DNA of 64,000 nucleotides, taken from contig NC_070571.1 in NCBI RefSeq assembly GCF_026914185.1, forward strand, positions 1,612,001 through 1,676,000. The letters are read 5' to 3'. The stretch comes from Puccinia triticina. Lineage: Eukaryota; Basidiomycota; Pucciniomycetes; Pucciniales; Pucciniaceae. The notes under the pieces are model-generated. The model was not told the DNA's origin. It worked only from the letters and a program-made list of their open reading frames with translations, and searched no databases. A program made the position numbers and the translations under genes. Every line of letters begins with the position of its first letter. Positions within the stretch are counted from its first letter, which is position 1. This document shows, in pieces, positions 12,447 to 24,556 of this stretch.

Positions 12447-13030
12447 TGGATCCTTCGGTATCTTTGATCAGGCTTTGCTTGCTTCTAGGGGGCGTCTCTG
12501 GGCGGGCTGATGGACGTGTAACTAACAAAGGCTCTGATTGCAAAATGATAGCAGGTCTGGAAGCGGCGAGGAATCTGCTTGTGCAGCAATAACAATTCAT
12601 GGTTCTTGGAACATGTGTCCTGCATTTCTTAATTCTTTCAATGCGTGGACAGTCAGGCTGGCCACACGTGCAACGCCCGTGCCTCCTGCTCAGCCGTCGT
12701 CATTACATCTACACTTGTAACACTACTCTGCTCCTTCTATGGCAGAATTTCACAGCATCTCTACAAGATGTTGATGCTGGCAGCTCCTGGCTGCATTGCA
12801 TGGAAATGTCTGATGACCAGCCCCCGCTTTAACCCCAGTGGCCACCCAGCTTTCAATTAATTATGCACACAATCCGATTGGAAGGATTGAGCAATTGTAA
12901 GCCAGATTTCTGACCCACATCACGTCAGGATAATCGTGAGTCCCGATGCCCCCTTTAAGAATACCCTCGATCTGAGCATTTCCCATCATCCTGTCATCAC
13001 GACACCACCTCACCTTCCAGCTTCCACATC
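12447..13030. other. spacer between transposase and small plus-strand gene
   Basis: Upstream region shared by two divergent reading units. No gene, tRNA or clear transposon terminus was recognised. Confidence 0.4.
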
Positions 13031-13438
13031 ATGCAGGGCCACCGCAATTTTACTCTGTTACAACTGCAATGGCTCCAAGAGAAACAAACCCTGGTGGATG
13101 CCGAAATGCGACTTATTGTTGACCACCCAGATCCTCTGGTCAACGAGGGGACCTATCTCAACATGGCCTTCCGGTTTCAAGGGAAGTTGTTTGCCGATGC
13201 CCATGACATGAAAATCCCACGATGGGCCGTACCAGATGTTCTTGCCACCTGGAACGCTATCAGGAATCGTGAGGGCAAAGGTATGTCTTACTCATACTCG
13301 TGAAGGACGTCATCATGGCTCAGTTGCCACCATCGCTTGCAACCCACAGGTCCGGTGAACAGTCAGATCAGGGCAGCTGAGAGTAGCAACAGCGCACATG
13401 GGGGGCTTTCTCAGCCTTCATCTGTGGTTGACGGCTGA
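13031..13438 (+). CDS. small two-exon hypothetical protein
   Basis: Function unknown. Exon 1 (13031-13280) starts at the ATG of MQGHRNFTLLQLQWLQ and reads through NMAFRFQGKLFADAHDMK and IPRWAVPDVLATWNAI. A GTATGT...CCACAG intron (13281-13349) leads to exon 2 (13350-13438), which ends in a polar Ser/Gln tail. Total 112 residues, no signal peptide and no cysteines of note. It resembles a small protein type that I remember as repeated in rust genomes, but I cannot name it. It lies just upstream of another plus-strand gene fragment at 14.4-15.6 kb, and the two could be parts of one larger gene whose middle exons I did not find. Confidence 0.5.
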
Positions 13439-14124
13439 ATTTAATGTGAGGGATGCTCCTGTCTCTTGCAAGTCACTGGCCCATTGACGACTGGTTCTCA
13501 CCCTGCTCCAACAGTCCCATCAAGCACAAACTTCGACTTCCCTCCTCCCCCCCAGTATGGATATATCTCTCCTAGTATGAGCTCTCACACAGCCATCTTT
13601 CAGTTGTAGCCCGTGAGCTTCCCCGCACTTGTTGCATCACACCCAATCACAAATGGAAATGGGAGGCCGTGTGTACCTGGTCAGTTACAGATCTGGTGAC
13701 TTCCAACACGCATATCTGATTTCTACCCACACATTTGCCTCGGGAGGGTGCCTTATGGCCCAATCTCCTGCATGTCCAGTGAAATGTGTGCGAGTACCCT
13801 TACTGGGTTGGGAATCCCGCTGGGCCAGTTGATTTGGAGCTTGGGCATTAGGCTTCGAAGGGATCCTACTGCCTCTGCCCTCATCAGGCTGATCGCCACC
13901 TGAGCGGCAGCGGGGCAATTGATAGCAGTAGGCGGCCCCCAGGCTTTTGCCTTCACCGCTGTTAGACGGTGGCATCGGTGAAAACAGCCTGCCTCCTGGA
14001 TGAGCTCAACTGACCACCAATCTACATGAAGGCCCCAATCCCGCTTATGCCATGCAGGAGCAGCTCAAGCGGGAGCAAAGCCTTGGTGAGATAGAATGTC
14101 TTCATCCGCGGTCAGAGTGGTCAC

Positions 14125-14162
14125 TGTCCACCCTGACGTTCGGCCGAACATCACGGTGGACA
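14125..14162. repeat. 38-bp dispersed palindrome, copy 5
   Basis: TGTCCACC ... CGTTCGGCCGAACA ... GGTGGACA, 140 bp before copy 6 (start to start) and upstream of the 14.4-15.6 kb reading unit. Confidence 0.85.
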
Positions 14163-14264
14163 AGCCCTACTTGGCATACAGGCCCGTGCCCGCTCCCCCA
14201 GCAATGACACCATTGAGCGGCCCAAGGTCAGTCCTTTTGTGACACCTCAACAACACATGATTGT

Positions 14265-14302
14265 TGTCCACCCTGATGTTTGGCCGAACGTCACGGTGGA
14301 CA
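14265..14302. repeat. 38-bp dispersed palindrome, copy 6
   Basis: TGTCCACC ... TGTTTGGCCGAACG ... GGTGGACA. One arm has a C-to-T change that leaves a G-T pair in a hairpin. Confidence 0.85.
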
Positions 14303-14363
14303 TTATTTCCGTGGTGTCTTCTGCCCGGCTACGAGGAAGTTCTAGCAGGCCAAATAGACTTGC

Positions 14364-15637
14364 TTGGAATCCCCTTGTCCTGTGCTCACGTTACGTCCCT
14401 TTCAGATGAGTGCCCACACATCTCCTTTGTCCCCCACAACTTCACAGATTCGTCTCCAATACTTAAGGTGTGCCCCTGCTCTTCATCCCCCAATCAGGAC
14501 CTCCTCCCATCATCCTTGGCCAATTATGTCCTCATCCATCGCGACATTTTGGGATGGCCAACTGCCATCCAGTTCAGCAAAGATCAATGCTATCTACTCC
14601 GCATTTCTCCCAAACTCCAACTCACCTTGCGCACGGAGCATGGCAGCCTTTGTCCGAACTCTTCTTCATATGGTGACTTCGCCCAAGAAAGCCACTTCGG
14701 ATACATGGAAGATCCGACCGGCTGCCCACAACCTCCATGTCGGTTTGAACTTGCCTGACTCCATCCTGAACCACTCCATAGATGCTGTTCCTCCAGAAGC
14801 GCTGCTTGGGAAAACTCAAATCATTCACCCGAAATTCAGAGAGCTGTTTCTTCAAGACCTTCTGCGCTCTAGTTTCCCAGGTCAGACGTTTGCATGGGAT
14901 CATCCGTGGGACGCCCACTAGAACCAACTGTTTGCAAAGTTTATTATCAAGCACTGGTGGAATGCGTATAGGGCCGGAGCTTTCAAATTGTTCTTTATTG
15001 ATCCCGTGGAGGCTAGTGACTCTTCAATCCAACTTGGTTTGCTCCACCGCTGGTTCACCGGAAAGCGGGAAGGTCTTCGATTGGGCCGGTTTTCGCGCGA
15101 GTGGCAATGTAAGAAGAAAAAAGGTGAAAGCAAAACCAAGATCCGCATGCAGGTATGTTTTCTTTCTCCACATGCATGTAAGTGCAATTGCACACTCAGT
15201 TTGTTCCTGCTCAACACCAGGTTCAGCAACACCGTCAAGAAACCCTTTCCACACTTCTGGTCTCACCTGTGTGCCGCACACTTTTTGACAACATCAAAGC
15301 TACATCTGAGACTGAAGCCACGCCTCCCCGCTCTCTCTCTAAGTTGCCGTTGTCTTGGAGATCCTCCGAGTTCACCCGGTTTGCTCAACAGTTGGATACC
15401 ATCTACACGCAGAAGAAGATCAACACCAACGGACGGCTCTTTGTCCAAGAGTCCATTCTTGAGGCGCGCAGAGTTTCTTCACAGGTACCAACATTGAACA
15501 ACTTCAAAAACGTGCCGCGTAACTTACCGGTTAACTGCTACGCTGAGAATTATCTGTCAACCCTTTCGAATTCACAGCGGGAACTGCTACACCCATCACA
15601 AGCGGTTGTCTGGCCTAATCTTATTACATTGTCTTGA
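14364..15637 (+). pseudogene. rust-type hypothetical gene with one in-frame stop
   Basis: No named family. One frame runs from about 14364 (MESPCPVLTLRPFQ; an internal start MSSSIATFWDGQLP is possible) through WKIRPAAHNLHVGL and FRELFLQDLLRSSF to a TAG at 14919-14921. Past that codon the same frame stays open and clearly coding (KFIIKHWWNAYRAGAFKLF, GLLHRWFTGKREGLRLGRF, then a basic KKKKGESKTKIRMQ). It ends at a GTATGT donor (exon end 15152). An acceptor at 15220 joins exon 2 (15221-15637), which starts VQQHRQETLSTLL and ends with a TGA. Continuity over the TAG and across a phase-consistent intron suggests a recently inactivated gene, a stop read through, or a sequencing error. The basic patch hints at nucleic-acid binding; that is inference. 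Confidence 0.55.
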
Positions 15638-15668
15638 AGCTATGTAGATCAAGGTGCGGGTTCTGGAA

Positions 15669-18221
15669 TTATACCGAGAGATTTGTCATCAACAGTTTGG
15701 CACACTCATATTGCTCGTTTCCTCCGGTAGGTACACTCAGCCTCCGCTCCCAATACAATACAATTAGCGTCCAAAAAGTTGTAACATAGAAAAAGAAGCA
15801 ACTTACAATGCCAATTTGCATTTGCGTCTCTGCAATTGGAATATATTCATCTCTAAGCTGCCTTGTACGTAGTAGCGATACACCGAAATTGGGTGGGTCT
15901 GTCCCAGCCGGTAGAGTCGATCAATTGCCTGGTACTCTATTGCTGGGTTCCAACTCGGTTCCTGAGTTTTGTGATCAAGAGGTTGATGAGCGCCTGGTCT
16001 TTCCAGTCTGGAAGAGAGGAAATGAACATGCCATCAAGTACACATTTTGGGCACATCGCAAATCAATCCCTACCCCGGCTGCCTGTAAGGACGCCAACAG
16101 GACATGACAATGACTGACACCTCGAAACTTATTGAGATTCTCGTCACGCTGTCCAACACTTAAGTTCCCGGTTAGCCAAGTGAATTCCATGTGGCTTTCT
16201 TCGAGGGCGCGGCCAATGCTTTACATGGACAAGTCAGCTGAAGGGCTTGCGGAGAATTGAGATCATGGGATCAGCTTACATCTCCAAAAACCCAACAAAA
16301 CTTGAGAACACCACTGCCTTTGGATGTTGAATCTCTCTGCCTCCGCCGACGAAGGCCAGTAGACTGTCTATCAGGTGGACAATCTTTGCAGAATCCTGCC
16401 ATCGCCAGGAAACTTGTATGGGCAGTTCCTCATGGGCAAACATGGGATGATTGCAAAATTGGCGCAGCATTGTCAACTGGCGGAAGAATTCGGCGCCGTC
16501 CCATTGCTCCTCCGATGTGCGAAGTCTGCCAAAATCTCGGATGAAACTTGCGTGCAACTCCCTTGAGTACTGTTCCCAGTGCGAGTTGTGTTGCACCACC
16601 ACTGCGTGTTCGACCTTCTCTGGTAGGTTCAACAACACATCTTTTGTCCTTCTCAGGCAGACTGATTGCATCAGGTGGGCTAGACTTTTGATAGCTTCTG
16701 GTGCCCCAACGTTCATTCTTGGAATAAGGCACCTTTTCCAGATGAGATTGTTATCCCACGGCGGAATTCTCAATGTGGTGATCAAGCTTTGGAGGTCCGT
16801 CAAGCGATTTTGGACCGGCGTCCCAGTTAGACATAATAGAAACTGGCTCTTGAGTTGCTGAATGTTGAGGGTCCGGTGGGCTGTTGGATTCCTCATCAGG
16901 CTATCAAAATCATCAATAATCAGAACGTGTTTTGGGTGTGTGAGGTCAGAAAAATAAACATGACTCACTGTGCTTCATCCAGGACTATCCTGTACCAGCG
17001 GAGATTCAGGGATTCAATGGTGGACTGAGTTGGCAGTGTCTTGCCACTAGAAGCAATCATTTCATAAGTTGTAAGAACTATAAGCGCTGATTGGAGGTCC
17101 TGCCGAGTGAGTTGATTCCGCTGCGGTCCATGAAACACGTGGTAGGTGATTGCCCCATCCTCAAAGTGAACTCTGATCTCATTCTCCCAGTTGGTGAGTG
17201 TCGCGAGTGGGCAGATGACCAAGGTTGCAGATGAGCGGTCTGACCAACTCTCCCAACAAAACTCCACGGCGGAATCACTGGTGGCCAGAATCAAGGCTAG
17301 TGCTGTCAAAGTCTTCCCTAACCCCATATCATCTGCTAGGATTGATCCTCGTGTGATTGTTGATGTTGATTCAGCAGGCGGCTTGAAATCTGTCTGATCC
17401 AAGGACGTGCGAATCCAGGAGTTCGTAGGATGATTCCACAGGAGCATGGGATTTTGGTTGGCTACTTCATTCTGCCGGAGAAACGATAGGGCAGTCAGCT
17501 GATGGGGTTGCAACGTGGTGCGGCATCGTCGGAGAGTACTGGTGACCCAAGCATCATGGGCTGTTTCGTCGTGCGCTTGTGGTCGTGCAAAGGCAATCTG
17601 CGGGATTTCAAAGAACACAGCGGGATTGTAGTTCCATATTGGGGTGAGCTCTACGTCGGCAGCGGCAAAACCCATCTGTACAGATTCTATATGTTCGGAT
17701 CGGCTGAAGACACAACCTCGCAACTCAGGTGAAACGCCGCGCCTGGTCACTACAAAGGCGCGCACCTTCATGAGAGCGTGATCACTAGGTGAAACTTCGC
17801 GACTGGTAACCGGGGTCGAACATGATGAAATTGGTCCGAGCAGCGGACCGAGGTGCTCACTTGCGGCAGGGCTGAGGGATCCAATCTTGCGCCGGGGCAC
17901 ACAATACACATGCACTTCTCGGCGACCTCGTTGTAGGAAGCCCACTTGCGGCCCATCGAGGGCGGCACAGGGCAGAGAGGGTGAAACTGAGATGATGAAT
18001 TGTCCAAGACAATACGTGGTTCTCATTGCATCGGAGTTGAGGGTGGAGACAGTGGTTTGAATGGCCGTGTCTGGAAGTTCGCCGGCGGTCGGATTGGTTG
18101 TTGTTGGCAGATGTGATTTCGCTACCTTGGCCGGGTGTGGGGAATGGGGTGGAAAATCGCATGAACTGTGTGGGTTTGTGACCACACAACCTCCAACTTG
18201 CCCAGACTGCAGGCCCATCAA
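15669..18221 (-). CDS. SNF2-family helicase, RAD5/RAD16/HLTF-like
   Basis: ATP-dependent DNA translocase of the Snf2 family, probably nuclear. Exon 1 (18221-16969) holds the N-terminal region and the ATPase start: Walker A LADDMGLGKTLTAL, motif Ia LVICPLATLTNWENEI, and the first bases of the DEAH box. A GTGAGT...GATAG intron (16968-16901) completes VLDEAH with no frame loss. Exon 2 (16900-16280) carries LTGTPVQNRLTDLQSL and the LRRTK and LRQFCNHP motifs, ending at VVFSSFVGFLE. Exon 3 (16218-16032) carries VLLASLQAAGVGIDL. Exon 4 (from 15961) carries SWNPAIEYQAIDRLYRLGQT; the junction before it needs a GC-AG intron. Stop is at 15803 or, after one more intron, at 15669, which gives about 762 residues. 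No RING finger is seen between the helicase lobes, unlike full RAD5/RAD16, and the N-terminus may be incomplete. Confidence 0.8.
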
Positions 18222-20751
18222 GCAAACAAATCTTATGTATTATGATGAGTCACCTTTGGCCAAAGGCACCTACATCCTAATACATCAAAGCAGCAATGTA
18301 AGCATACAAGCGGCATGCTTTCGTATTTTGTGGTCACATTGGTGGTTTTCTCATCTTGTAGTAGCTACAGAATTTGTAGTGTGCCCAGGGTCTCCCCTGC
18401 TTGGGTAGGGTGCTGAATGGTTCAGCATTACAGGTATTATAGATGGTTACTGGTTTGGCGGCACTAACCCCAACTGCAAGTGGGGGGACGCAACTGCTTA
18501 ACAGGAGATCCTTCCAATATGATCTTCACCTCCTCCTTCTAGGGCCCATTCGACCTGAAACCATCAATGCACCAGAGATCCCAGAGGCAAACATTCATTC
18601 CCCAAATCCACAATATGGATGAGCTGCAACACAGTGTCTTGGGGTTGGCAAATCCAATTGTCCCTGGTTGAGTAAATTACACTCAGGCTGGATGGGGTGC
18701 TGCTCCCTGAAACATGACAGGGACTACCTTCACACTGGCCATCAATCAACAATCATGGCATATTAATGGTGCAACTGTTTATACGTGATCTACATACAGG
18801 TCAATCGAAGGCACGTAGGCTAATGAAGGTGTAGTTTGGCATGGCAGCCAGACAACACCTGCCAAGGCCCCTTCACCCAGGTGGCCTATTCTAAATATAC
18901 ATAGTCATGTCCTCAAAAACCCCAAGGGGAAGTGGTCAATCATCGTCTCCAGATGTCAATATCCCAAACCGCATTGTATGGAACAAGCCCACCCACACCC
19001 ACACCACCCAAGTCCAAGGCGCAGCAGGGTTGTTTGGCCTTGATTTGTTGAATGAGGAGAAGGTGAAATCCACTTACTATGGTGTTGGGCTGCAATTAAA
19101 CCCCACTTCAACATAACTGCTTCAGGACTTCAGATTGCCACAACATCAACACATACTCAAGCTGCCCCTGAAATTGGCAATACTTGGCCATGCTGGGAGA
19201 TATTACTTGTTGTTCAGATGAGGCAGACATTCATCTTGCTTCAGACAGGACGACTCATAAAATTACGGTCTGGCACTCTCTAGAGAGTGCAACACATTCC
19301 CCCCTGGTGTTGGTGTTGTTTTCAAGTGGATCATAGATATCAACCCATTTCCAACATGAATTCAGAATAATTCAGCATCAATTCAACACACAAACACGCA
19401 TAAATTCAGCACACACTCCAGCACAAATCCAGAGTAAAGTTCCACAAGAAATCTTGAAAGTTTCCTCAAGAGAGGAGCAATGTGGCACTTCCAGGCTGAG
19501 CAAACACCCCTGGTGTGCATTGCTCCATCTTTCCTATTACTTTCAATACTGGATTGGTTTGATGGGTGAAACAAAGCCTAGATTCAGCTGAGGTAAATTC
19601 AACAATAGTCTGTTTCAGCCAGAAATGTAGAAATCATGTATTCTGTTCCAGCTCATCCCACTTTCTCTTCTTGAAAACCAGGGAAAATGATGGGATATTT
19701 GCAGTGGATATCACACAAAAGAGAGATTGAATCACTATGGATAATTACATTATATACACCTGTGTATTTCAGTTTAATTACAAGTTTTGTTAAAAAACAA
19801 AAACAAAAAAGAATGCCAAGGGCACCTTCAGTTGGTGAGGATAAGTGGAGAAAGGAATCAGGAAAAAAAAGACAAGGAACATTAGGAGTGAGAGGATGAG
19901 GAATCTGGGAGATGATCTAATCTATAATAACAGCTGTAGCTCTATGCAATCTTCCTGGTCAAATTCTAGATTTATATATATATATATATATAGTGTATCA
20001 AGATTTCAGGAAATCAAGAGAAGACAATACATAACATAGCTAGATAGGGGGATAACTGGATTCAGAATGTCTTTTGTGAAGATCACATATACATACAAAA
20101 CTAAAGAAGTTCCAGAGTCGGGACATTCTCCATACAATAAGATTGATATTATTTACACCTGTGTACTAATGAGGTTGTTAGGGGAGATAAGGCCAAGGAA
20201 AATTAGGATAGGGGAGGTGCAGCCATTCAACCTCGCAATTAATCACAAAGAAAGAGCGTTCTGATCGGCTGCGGATGCCACTACATCTGAGGAAAAACTT
20301 TTCAGAGCTTGTTTATTGGGTATGGACATTGGCGGGGGGAAACGGGGGCTGTTTCCCATGTGTTTTTTCAGGGGGGTTCGTGAGGCAGAAGCTAAGGGCC
20401 GAGGTGCGGATCATCCGCCGACAGACGTCGGGAAAAACCTGCATAAATTCATTCCTCGCGCGGCTAATGTTGGCAACAAAAAAAAGAAGAAGAGCAGAAA
20501 TAAAGAAAAGATTAACTAGGGACGAGTCCCCCGGCCCCGGCTTGCCCACCGCGCAAGAAACGGCCGAGGGGCGTTGGCAGGCAGATCGGACGAGGATGGT
20601 GATAAAAGATTATGTTTTTTAGAGGTGCGTGGGCGAGCTGTCCAGGTCTAGACTACTTCCAGAGGGGGCCAGACGGTTGAGGATGGATGGAGAACGAGGC
20701 CACGTGCCCGGATGACTCTCGACGCTGGACGGCAAGGCCAGGCGGCTCGGC
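18222..20751. other. gene-poor interval
   Basis: AT-rich DNA with short meaningless frames. Near 19370-19430 there is a run of imperfect repeats of the words ATTCAGCA and ACACACAAACAC. The (TA)n microsatellite at 19973-19992 lies here. No gene or RNA is supported. Confidence 0.5.
19973..19992. repeat. (TA)n microsatellite
   Basis: About ten uninterrupted TA dinucleotides. Confidence 0.9.
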
Positions 20752-21815
20752 TCAGGCTTTGTGCGCAACGTCGGCGTGGGTGGCGCCGGCCAGCCCGGGG
20801 CCCTTTTGGGCGGTCGCGTGGGTATACATGGGCGGGGCCTGGGGCGCGGCCGGCTTCTGGATGTAGTCCGGCAGATAGGCGGCCTGGTGGAACAGGCTGG
20901 GCTGGTTCGCAGACACAAAGCTGCCCATGTTTCGGGCGGTTAGTCCGGGGTAAAACACACTGGGCTTCTTCTGGCGGACTCAGAGGCCAATGGGACGTAC
21001 GCAACGGGAAGCTCAATCACCACTGTTCCGTTGGATTGGAATGTCGAGGTTCGGCTGCAAATCCAGTTTAAAGCCTGCATGTTGCCCTTGGCTGCATCGG
21101 CCTGATTGAAAGACCTGAGCAAGGCTGCTAGTCGTCTTCGTCCCTAAGGCCACCACAGCGTTTTATCAATCAGGAATCTGGCGGGACGGCAGCGAAGATG
21201 AGCAGAGGCGGCTTACCAGAGACTTGTAGCTCAAGTAGGGAGCCCAAAGGATCACAAAGATGAGACAAACGACGATGAAGTTGATCATATGGCCTCTTCT
21301 GATCAGCGAGAGCCGTTCGCGAATCTCGTCGTCGCTGGAGTTCAAGCTGATGGGCTCGACGCCATTGTAGAGGATTCTGGGGATGTATGGCAGCAGGTTG
21401 AGGAGGGATGGTAAGACAGACGAGCGGGAGAAGACTACTGACCGATGGACGACGAGGTTGGCCGAGATCGGGCCGACCAAGCTCAGGAGCAGGGCCAAGA
21501 CCAGGTATGCGCGCAAGACTCTCGCCCACGTGTAGCGCGCAAAGTGGGTCCAGATCGCCAGGGTCCGGGCGTGCCATTCGTCCTCGCTCATCGACGAGCG
21601 GAGCTCGACCGGCTGCGGGAACGGGTGGCTCTCCGGGTTCGTGTGCGCGTAGAAATTCGCAACCACTTGGGATCTGTGCGGGATGGAGAAGGAGGCTGGA
21701 GGATCCGGACCCAGGAACGCTCTGTCGGTCAGCTTCTGGACCCCAAAGCAGTCCGCCACAAGACGGCAGCCAGGCAGTATAACGTACAGGCGGGAACGGG
21801 GATGAAGAAGGCCAT
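20752..21815 (-). CDS. conserved-looking two-span membrane protein
   Basis: Function unknown. A consistent exon chain is visible on the minus strand: 21815-21443, 21376-21217, 21143-21001 and 20920-20752. The introns are GTCAGT...CCCAG (66 nt), GTAAGC...CTTAG and GTACGT...GGGCAG, the last with a CTAAC branch site. The first exon gives a polar N-terminus (FSIPHRSQVVANFYAHTNP, then SEDEWHARTLAIWTHFARY). Next comes membrane span 1 (VLRAYLVLALLLSLVGPI), an outside loop NGVEPISLNSSDDEIRER, span 2 (INFIVVCLIFVILWAPYL), a basic GRRRLAALLRSFNQAD segment and a Pro-rich tail (KPAAPQAPPMYTH). The start is uncertain: the ATG at 21815 (MAFFIPVPA) is two bases out of frame with the rest, so an upstream exon, a sequence error or an internal start at MSEDEWHA must be considered. 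Confidence 0.6.
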
Positions 21816-23169
21816 GGTGATTGATAAACGTCTGGGCTTTCTTTGCAGCTAGATGTTGATGTCCAGGTGATAAAGATCTATGAACAATTGCTCTTCAGCT
21901 TGATTACTGGGCGGATTGAAGTGGACCAGGTTGGATGCAGGCCTGAGTGCTTACGATGTATATAAAGATAAAACAGTCGGATGTCTTAATGGTTCTCAAA
22001 GTTGCATTATGTGGCCAAGTGAGCCGAGTCTTGATAGTTACAATTCCAAAGAAGCAAACCAGTGAAGATAGTCAGATCTCTCTCTCTCTCTCTCTCTTTA
22101 CACTCATGCACTTGAGATCCGAATAAACACACAAAGCAGGAAGTTACCGAGAATGGGTCGAATCTTCAGAGGGTGTGAGACGTGCAGAGGCGGCGAGCTA
22201 GCTCAGAGAAGTCAGGGAGAACTTGTCGGGGGCGCAATAGGTTAGACTGAACAGTTGTTCGTTGCGGGGATCGATAGACTATTAGTAGGATAGACGATGG
22301 GAAAATAAACAAGAAAATGGGGGGATCAAATTGGCATTAGGGGGGGAGTGGTCTCGGCCTGGTTCCGCTTGTGATTAATGAGGAGGATTATTTGGTCGCT
22401 GGAGGGATAACTAACGGGCCCATTCAATGGGCGGAAATATTAAGCCAGAAGAGTGTTGACGCTGGAGGGCGAGAGCGATTATGGAAGCAGCGATACAGAC
22501 TGAATACAGCCCGAAAGCTTTCAAATATATACAGCCAGCACTCGGGCATTAATATGTATCGACGGCAAGCATGGCGCAGGAGGCCGTCGCCAAGGGGCGC
22601 CCATATATGTATGCATGTTGTGGCCCAACCGGGGCGTGCCTCTCGACACCCTGCCAGCCAAGTCGACTCTCCCCGAGAGGTCGCCATCCTATCGAGCCTC
22701 CAGAGCGAGCACTCTGCTCGTCCCGCTGGCCGCCGTTGCGCAGATCTCTGGGTGTGAGTAGCAACACTGCTGGCTCGGTCTCATGGACCACACATTACTT
22801 CTCAAGCGTCACACATTCGTCCGGCCGTGGCGGCGGTGCGTCTGCATCGCACCAGCCCGCGCCTCCCGACCGGAGAGAGGCGGCGGATGTATGCCCGAAG
22901 CGACCCTTTTGAGTGCGTGCGGGTCCCTCCTCGGGGGCGCGCCTGCGGGACGGCGTCCGCCCTCCAACAGAGGGCCTTCGTTGAGGTTGCTCAGGGTACA
23001 ACTGTGTTTGTCTTTTTGCCAACAAGAAAATCCTGAAAGAAAGAAAAAAAAAAAGGGTTCTCCGTTTTGTCATACAGAAAAAGACAGCCGGGTTCTGTTG
23101 ATGGGCGTAGCGTGCAGCCCGCATGAACTCTGTTGTTTTTCGTGGCTCAGATCTCTCTCTTAACAGAGG
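21816..23169. other. interval between membrane-protein gene and argJ 3' end
   Basis: Contains the upstream region of the membrane-protein gene, a (TC)n tract at 22077-22097 and, from about 22.6 kb, a rise in GC. Open frames here are chance products of GC-rich DNA; no gene is supported. Confidence 0.5.
22077..22097. repeat. (TC)n microsatellite
   Basis: About ten TC dinucleotides, upstream of the membrane-protein gene. Confidence 0.9.
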
Positions 23170-24556
23170 TCACGACCTGTAGTCGGCATTGATGGCTGTG
23201 ATGGAAGCAGGGATGAGCTGATGGCTAGTGAGGCAGTATATAAATGTGTAGAGAGAGGGGGGGCTGACCGACGTATTCCTTGGAGAGGTCGCAGGTGTAG
23301 AAGCTGGCCTGGTGTGCGTTGGGGTGGCCGAGGTTGAGCTGGATGATGAGGTCTTCGTGGCTGAGGATCTGCTTGGCCTTGTGTTCGTCGATGAGCGGCT
23401 CGGGCTCGCCGTTGGTGAGCAGACGGATCTGCATCTGCTTCTGGCTGTTCGGGGCGATGATGTCGACGGAGACGGCAGCGGGGTCGATGGGGTGGCTGAC
23501 GGGGCTGTAGCCGAGGGCGCAGAGGATCCTGCCCCAGTTGGCATCCTCGCCGTTCAGGGCGGTCTTGACGAGGGCGGAGGTGGCGATGGTGGAGGCGATG
23601 GAGGCTGCGTCGCGTTCGGAGTGGGCGCCCTGGACGCGGATGTGGACGAACTTGGAGGCGCCCTCGCCGTCGCGGACGACGAGCTTGGCGAGGCGGAGGG
23701 CGAAGCGGGTGAGCTCGTCCTGGAACTGGTCGAAGTGGTGGGGGTCGGCGAGGGAGATGGGCTGGTTGGCGGCGGCGGCGTTGGCGAGGGCGATGACGGA
23801 GTCGTTGGTGGACATGTCGCCGTCGACGGAGATCCGGTTGAAGGAGCGGTCGACGGCGTGGGTGAGGGCGGCCTGGAGGGCGTCGGGCAGGATGGCGGCG
23901 TCGGTGGCGATGAGGCCGAGGAGGGTGGCGTGGGGCGGGGCGGCCATGGAGGGGTGGATCATCCCGGCGCCCTTGTCGATCCCAGCGAGGCGGATCTCGT
24001 GGGGGCCGAGGCGGAAGGAGTGGGTGAGCAGCTTGGGGAAGGTGTCGGTGGTCATGAAGGCCTGGGCGAGGGCGAGCCAGTCGGGGTAGGCGGGGCCGAG
24101 CTGGGCGAGGCCGGCGGCGATCCCGGCGCGGACGCGGTCGATGGGCAGCAGCTGGCCGATGACGCCGGTGGAGAGCACGAGCGATGCGGGTGCGGGGTGG
24201 TGCTCGGCGGGGTGGAGATGGCGGTCGAGCAGACGGGCCATCTCGCGGGCGTCGGCGAGGCCGCGTGTGCCGGTGACCGCATTCGCACAGCCGGAGTTGA
24301 CGACGACGGCCCTGATGCGCTGCCCGCGGGAGTCGCGGAGGGTTTGGAGGGAGTAGTGGACGGGGGCGGCCTTGAAGCGGTTGCGGGTGAAGCAGCCGGC
24401 GGCGACGGTCTCGGGGCTGTCGGAGAGCAGCAGGCCCAGGTCGGGTGCGTTGGGGCTCTTCTTGATGCCGCAGTGGAGGCCGGTGGCGCGGAATGCCCGG
24501 GGGAAGGAGCTGGCCGCGGCGGGGCTGGGGCCGAAGCGGGCGAGCTTGGAGGCCAT
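23170..24556 (-). CDS. argJ: arginine biosynthesis bifunctional protein ArgJ
   Basis: Ornithine acetyltransferase / N-acetylglutamate synthase. It moves acetyl from N-acetylornithine to glutamate in the mitochondrial acetyl cycle of arginine synthesis. Exon 1 (24556-23269) and exon 2 (23195-23170) are joined by a GTCAGC...TCACAG intron that replaces a meaningless unspliced tail with the family C-terminus YVAINADYRS; total 437 residues, a normal length. Visible motifs: VVNSGCANA (residues 85-93), STGVIG (129-134, oxyanion region), FMTTDTFPK (167-175), KGAGMIHPSMA (195-205), then PHATLLGL with the expected autocleavage nucleophile Thr211, GDMSTNDS (246-253) and EDANWGRI further on. The first about 30 residues are basic and lack acidic residues, as in a mitochondrial presequence. 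Its start codon lies only 61 bp from that of the divergent neighbour. Codon use is strongly GC-biased compared with POP4 or TSC13. Confidence 0.95.
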
